The translations under genes and the position numbers were made by a program. A stretch of 9,273 nt of DNA from Clostridia bacterium. Its GTDB lineage: Bacteria > Bacillota > Clostridia > Oscillospirales > Acutalibacteraceae. Positions within the stretch are counted from its first letter, which is position 1. Each line of letters begins with the position of its first letter. Shown here one piece after another: positions 6,022-9,273 of this stretch. The DNA is taken from contig JAFYQN010000070.1 in NCBI GenBank assembly GCA_017559885.1, positions 1-9,273 on the forward strand. Reading direction: 5' to 3'. The notes under the pieces are model-generated. The model worked only from the letters and a program-made list of their open reading frames with translations. It had not been told where the DNA came from and ran no database searches.

Positions 6022-8449
6022 ATTCATCACTGCCTGCTTGCATTTCCATAAGTTGATCTTTGGTTATAAGAACCTGACGGGGTTTTGCGCCCTCATATCC
6101 ACCTATGATTCCACGTTCTTCCATTTGGTCGATTATACGAGCCGCGCGAGCATAACCAAGCTTTAATTTTCTTTGAAGCAGGGAAGTAGATGCCTGACCG
6201 AGTTCAACAACAACCTTGATTGCTTCATCAAGTACGGGGTCGTCATCATTAGCGCCCTCTTCCGGTACGCCGGTACGCTGTTGCTTTTCAATTGCGGCTT
6301 GACGTTCAATTTCTAACATAACGTTATCGTCATAACTTGTATTGCCACCGCTTTTCACAAACTCAACAACGCGTTCAACCTCTTCGTCACTTACAAAACA
6401 ACCTTGTATACGGTTTGGTTTGTTTGCGCCTACAGGACGGAAAAGCATATCGCCGCGACCAAGTAGTTTTTCGGCGCCTGCACAGTCAAGTATGGTTCCG
6501 CTGTCAATATGAGATGACACGGCAAAAGCAATACGTGTTGGTATGTTTGCTTTAATAACGCCTGTTACTACGTTAACCGACGGACGTTGTGTTGCAATAA
6601 GTAGATGAATACCAGCAGCACGAGCTTTTGCGGCAATGCGGTTTATTGAATCTTCAACTTCTTTTGGCGCCGTCATCATAAGGTCGGCAAGCTCGTCAAT
6701 GATTATAACAATACGAGGCATCTTTTTTACCTCGGGTTCATCAACCAAACTTTCAACCAATTTGTTATATCCTTCTATATTACGTACGTCACGGTCGGCA
6801 AACATTTTATAGCGTTGTTCCATTTCGTTAACCGCCCACCCGAGTGCGCCTGCCGCCTTGCGTGGTTCGGTGATTACGGGAACAATAAGATGCGGTATAC
6901 CATTATAAATACCAAGTTCAACTACCTTTGGGTCAACCATAAGCAATTTAACTTCATCGGGGGATGCCTTATACAAAAGACTAATTATAAACGAGTTAAT
7001 ACATACCGATTTACCGCTACCTGTAGCGCCTGCGATAAGGCCGTGAGGCATTTTGGCAATATCGGCAACAACAGTATTACCACCGATATCTTTACCCATA
7101 GAAACGGTAAGTTTGCTCTTTGAAGAAGAAAAAGTACTTGATTCTATAACTTCGCGTATGCCAACGGTTGCGCTTGCGCGATTAGGCACTTCTATACCAA
7201 CGGCTGCCTTGTTTGGAATAGGCGCTTCAATTCGTACACCTGCGGTAGCAAGATTAAGCGCGATATCATCGGCAAGACTTGTAATTTTGCTTATTTTTAC
7301 GCCTGCCTTTGGTTGCAACTCATAGCGCGTAACTGTAGGACCACGGCTAACGTTAATGACCTGAGTTTCGACACCAAAACTTTTTAGTGTATCAACAAGT
7401 CGTTGCGCCGTGCTTTCAAGCTCGGCGGCAACAGTTTTACTGTCGGCACTATTGATACTGTCGAGTAGACTAAGAGGTGGGAATTTATATATTGGCATAT
7501 TGTCAATATTTTCAGATATTTCGTTTGTTACGGCATCGGTTTCTTTTTTAAAGTCAACCGAAATTCGTTCTGGCGCAGTTTGTTCTGCCTCTTCGCGAGC
7601 GGCGGCAATTGCCTCGTCGATATCATCGGTATCATCTACGGGTGTATATTCATCTTCATCGGTTGGTGTGGGGATCTCTTCGTCGTTATATGTGCTTACA
7701 AGTTTTTGACCAATTTCATCAATCGTGGGTTTGCGTTTGTTTGTTTTTTCGGGTTCATCAACCTCCATATCAACGTCAAAGCCCTTTATCACTTTAAGTT
7801 CTTTTTGATTGTCTGGTTTGTTTTCATCTTTTGCGGAACGTTCACGGAAAACGGTGGTTGCCTGCTCGGATACTATTTTTGCAGGTTTTGCAATTGCTTT
7901 GAACAGTGGTATAAGTTGTGTGCCTGTAATAATCATAACAAATGTTAAAATTAATATAACAAAAGTGGTAATTGCAAGTCCTTTACCAAACCATAAACAA
8001 AGCGGTATGCCAATTAATGAACCTAAAACACCGCCGCTAAACTTATACGTACGGTTCCAAGAATCTACAATTGCCTTGCCAAAGGTGAAGTCCTCACTGC
8101 GTAACTCTTTGGTGGGTATTGAACAAGCAGAAAAGAAAGCACCGACAAACAAAATTAATACGGCTATTTCGCAGACTTTAACTATTGTGTTTACCGATGG
8201 ATTTTCTTTGGCCAATAATATTGCGACTGCTCCAAGTAAAAACGGATAAAAATATGCCGTAATACCAAATATGCTAAACATTGGATTATGTAACCAGTTA
8301 GTCCACACGTTTACACCCTTAAAAAGCACAACGAATAATGAAAATATAGCTACTGCAAAGCATATAATTGCGTATAGTTGACGATTTCCTTTATTAATGG
8401 TTTGCGTTTTCTTTTTAGATGAGGGACGCCCTCTCTTTTTTGTTGCCAT
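6020..8449 (-). CDS. ftsK: DNA translocase FtsK/SpoIIIE family
   Basis: This 809-residue protein has the full layout of the family. A short Lys/Arg-rich cytoplasmic tail (1-15) is followed by four or five hydrophobic membrane segments (about 26-44, 58-80, 90-108, 140-177). Next comes an acidic low-complexity linker (about 200-315), then the RecA-like motor. Walker A is GATGSGKS (474-481) and Walker B is RIVIIIDELADL (579-590). The stretch IATQRPSVNVVTG (618-630) is the conserved sensor region. At the C-terminus (about 735-797) the winged-helix gamma domain is recognised from LLQRKLKLGYARAARIIDQME; it reads oriented chromosomal motifs. The protein sits at the division septum and pumps chromosomal DNA to clear it before closure, and in spore formers into the forespore. 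The ATG at 8449 follows AAGGAG (8458-8463) with 8 bases between. It is the second gene after the TepA-like gene. Sequence alone does not separate an FtsK from a SpoIIIE role, so the symbol is for the family. Confidence 0.97.
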   Translation of the reverse strand: MATKKRGRPSSKKKTQTINKGNRQLYAIICFAVAIFSLFVVLFKGVNVWTNWLHNPMFSIFGITAYFYPFLLGAVAILLAKENPSVNTIVKVCEIAVLILFVGAFFSACSIPTKELRSEDFTFGKAIVDSWNRTYKFSGGVLGSLIGIPLCLWFGKGLAITTFVILILTFVMIITGTQLIPLFKAIAKPAKIVSEQATTVFRERSAKDENKPDNQKELKVIKGFDVDMEVDEPEKTNKRKPTIDEIGQKLVSTYNDEEIPTPTDEDEYTPVDDTDDIDEAIAAAREEAEQTAPERISVDFKKETDAVTNEISENIDNMPIYKFPPLSLLDSINSADSKTVAAELESTAQRLVDTLKSFGVETQVINVSRGPTVTRYELQPKAGVKISKITSLADDIALNLATAGVRIEAPIPNKAAVGIEVPNRASATVGIREVIESSTFSSSKSKLTVSMGKDIGGNTVVADIAKMPHGLIAGATGSGKSVCINSFIISLLYKASPDEVKLLMVDPKVVELGIYNGIPHLIVPVITEPRKAAGALGWAVNEMEQRYKMFADRDVRNIEGYNKLVESLVDEPEVKKMPRIVIIIDELADLMMTAPKEVEDSINRIAAKARAAGIHLLIATQRPSVNVVTGVIKANIPTRIAFAVSSHIDSGTILDCAGAEKLLGRGDMLFRPVGANKPNRIQGCFVSDEEVERVVEFVKSGGNTSYDDNVMLEIERQAAIEKQQRTGVPEEGANDDDPVLDEAIKVVVELGQASTSLLQRKLKLGYARAARIIDQMEERGIIGGYEGAKPRQVLITKDQLMEMQAGSDE

Positions 8450-8481
8450 TTATGTAACTCCTTGTAAGTAATAGTATGTAA

Positions 8482-8495
8482 GGCGCGATAGCGCC
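8482..8495. other. Small GC-rich hairpin in the tepA-ftsK gap
   Basis: GGCGC (8482-8486) pairs with GCGCC (8491-8495) across a 4-base loop, directly after the stop of the TepA-like gene. On the minus strand it is followed by TTACATACT, not a T run, so it is a weak terminator there; it may affect mRNA stability or the ratio of the two products. On the plus strand a T run follows, so it could stop antisense transcription. Confidence 0.5.
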
Positions 8496-8496
8496 G

Positions 8497-9171
8497 TTAT
8501 TTTTTTTCAATCATTTTATAAAGACTATCTATCACTTCGTTTAAAGTGCCAAGTGAATCAATAAGTCCTGTCTTTGCCGCTTTTTCACCCGACAGGGTAG
8601 AGCCGACATCAGTGACAAGTTCGCCTGTGTTCATCATAAGTTGTGTAAACTGTTCAGATGATATATTTGAGTTTTTTACTACAAAGTCGGTAATACGCTC
8701 TTGCATACGAGCAAAGTGATTCATAGTTTGTGGTACTCCTATCACAAGACCGCTTGTTCTTACAGGATGAATTGTCATAGTAGCGCTTGGCGCTATAAAA
8801 GATTTTTTTGCCGACACCGCGAGTGGCACACCGATAGAATGACCGCCACCCAATACAAAACTTACCGTTGGTTTTTTCATTCCTGAAATAAGCTCTGCCA
8901 AAGCAAGTCCTGCTTCAACGTCGCCACCCACCGTATTAAGTATTATAAGCATACCTTCGATACTGTCATCCTGTTCAACTGCTACAAGTTGCGGAATAAT
9001 ATGCTCATACTTAGTGGTTTTGTTTTGTTCGGGTAAAACGTTATGTCCTTCGATTTCGCCTATTATGGTAAGGCAAAAAATCTTGTGTTTACCGTTTACC
9101 GTTTCTACGGCGCCCATTTGTTCGATTGATTCTAAATGTTCGTTTTTTTGATTGTTTTTATTGTTACTCAT
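8497..9171 (-). CDS. tepA: ClpP-fold serine peptidase, TepA-like
   Basis: This 224-residue protein, taken from the ATG at 9171, belongs to the ClpP/crotonase superfamily. Seen: VGGDVEAG (81-88), matching the oxyanion-region GG motif of ClpP; GGGHSIGVP (108-116) with the presumed nucleophile Ser112; and MTIHPV (132-137) with the presumed His135. Near the C-terminus TGLIDSLG (201-208) matches the end of the ClpP fold. In an ungapped match to ClpP the catalytic Asp position is Gly190. B. subtilis TepA is a ClpP-like protein linked to protein export and encoded close to spoIIIE; the order here is the same, which supports the name. An upstream in-frame ATG at 9270 is rejected because it would place coding sequence over the promoter and has no ribosome binding site in view. 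The protein has no signal peptide and is presumably cytoplasmic. Its substrate is not known from the sequence. Confidence 0.85.
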   Translation of the reverse strand: MSNNKNNQKNEHLESIEQMGAVETVNGKHKIFCLTIIGEIEGHNVLPEQNKTTKYEHIIPQLVAVEQDDSIEGMLIILNTVGGDVEAGLALAELISGMKKPTVSFVLGGGHSIGVPLAVSAKKSFIAPSATMTIHPVRTSGLVIGVPQTMNHFARMQERITDFVVKNSNISSEQFTQLMMNTGELVTDVGSTLSGEKAAKTGLIDSLGTLNEVIDSLYKMIEKK

Positions 9172-9178
9172 GAAATTT

Positions 9179-9184
9179 CCCTCC
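9179..9184 (-). promoter_or_regulatory. Ribosome binding site fixing the TepA-like start
   Basis: GGAGGG on the minus strand lies 7 bases before the ATG at 9171. It is the strongest argument for the 224-residue product rather than the 257-residue frame reaching 9270. Confidence 0.88.
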
Positions 9185-9225
9185 AAATGTAGTATTTGAA
9201 AAGAAATTACAACAATACATAATAT

Positions 9226-9254
9226 ATTATATATCTTTTTATATAATATTGCAA
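9226..9254 (-). promoter_or_regulatory. Sigma-A promoter of the tepA-ftsK operon
   Basis: On the minus strand TTGCAA (9249-9254) and a perfect TATAAT (9226-9231) are separated by 17 bases. Transcription would start near 9219, giving a leader of about 48 bases. No terminator or other promoter is clear between the two genes, so it probably serves both. Confidence 0.72.
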
Positions 9255-9273
9255 GTATGTAAAAAAACAAAAA

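Noticed and set aside
7809..8249. Long open frame on the plus strand (146 residues)
   Set aside because: It is antisense to the membrane region of the FtsK-type gene, and no domain is recognisable; overlapping frames here are shadows.
8482..8508. Hairpin plus T run on the plus strand as a gene terminator
   Set aside because: No plus-strand gene ends there; the T run is the reverse of the Lys codons ending the TepA-like gene. It is listed only as a hairpin.
9172..9270. Upstream extension of the TepA-like protein to an ATG at 9270
   Set aside because: It would cover a good promoter (9226-9254) and the GGAGGG site before 9171; its residues are typical of translated AT-rich leader DNA and do not belong to the ClpP fold.

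Overview
The window reads as chromosomal DNA from a low- to moderate-GC Gram-positive bacterium of the Clostridia type. The signs are AT-rich intergenic DNA, strong AGGAGG-like ribosome binding sites, U-tract terminators, and a tepA-like gene directly before an ftsK/spoIIIE-type gene, an order known from Firmicutes such as Bacillus subtilis. No genus can be fixed from the sequence alone. There are no RNA genes, insertion sequences, CRISPR arrays or phage genes.

Left half (1-6008): this looks like a small carbohydrate-utilisation locus. Two AraC-type regulator genes run leftward in tandem (1449 to 577, then 550 off the window edge). Three enzyme-like genes run rightward from a shared divergent promoter region (1450-1569). 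They are an ADP-ribosylglycohydrolase-fold protein with an extra C-terminal beta-rich domain (1570-3015), a GH123-like/DUF4091 glycoside hydrolase (3102-4772) and a right-handed parallel beta-helix protein (4776-6008). A hairpin terminator and a good extended -10 promoter lie between the first and second enzymes. The second and third are separated by only a stop codon and one further codon, in the same frame. None of the three enzymes has a visible signal peptide, so the simplest reading is intracellular processing of an imported glycan controlled by one or both AraC proteins. No transporter is in the window; one may lie beyond position 1.

Right half (6020-9273): a housekeeping operon on the minus strand. 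A good promoter (9226-9254) drives a ClpP-fold protein resembling TepA (8497-9171) and then an FtsK/SpoIIIE DNA translocase (6020-8449). It converges on the enzyme operon at a hairpin (5989-6021) that probably terminates transcription from both sides.

The most interesting part is the enzyme trio. The ADP-ribosylglycohydrolase-like protein departs from the classical metal-binding motifs and sits among glycan-active genes, with no ADP-ribosyltransferase partner in sight. It may be a glycosidase-like enzyme of unknown substrate rather than a de-ADP-ribosylating enzyme. This is an inference from sequence and context.
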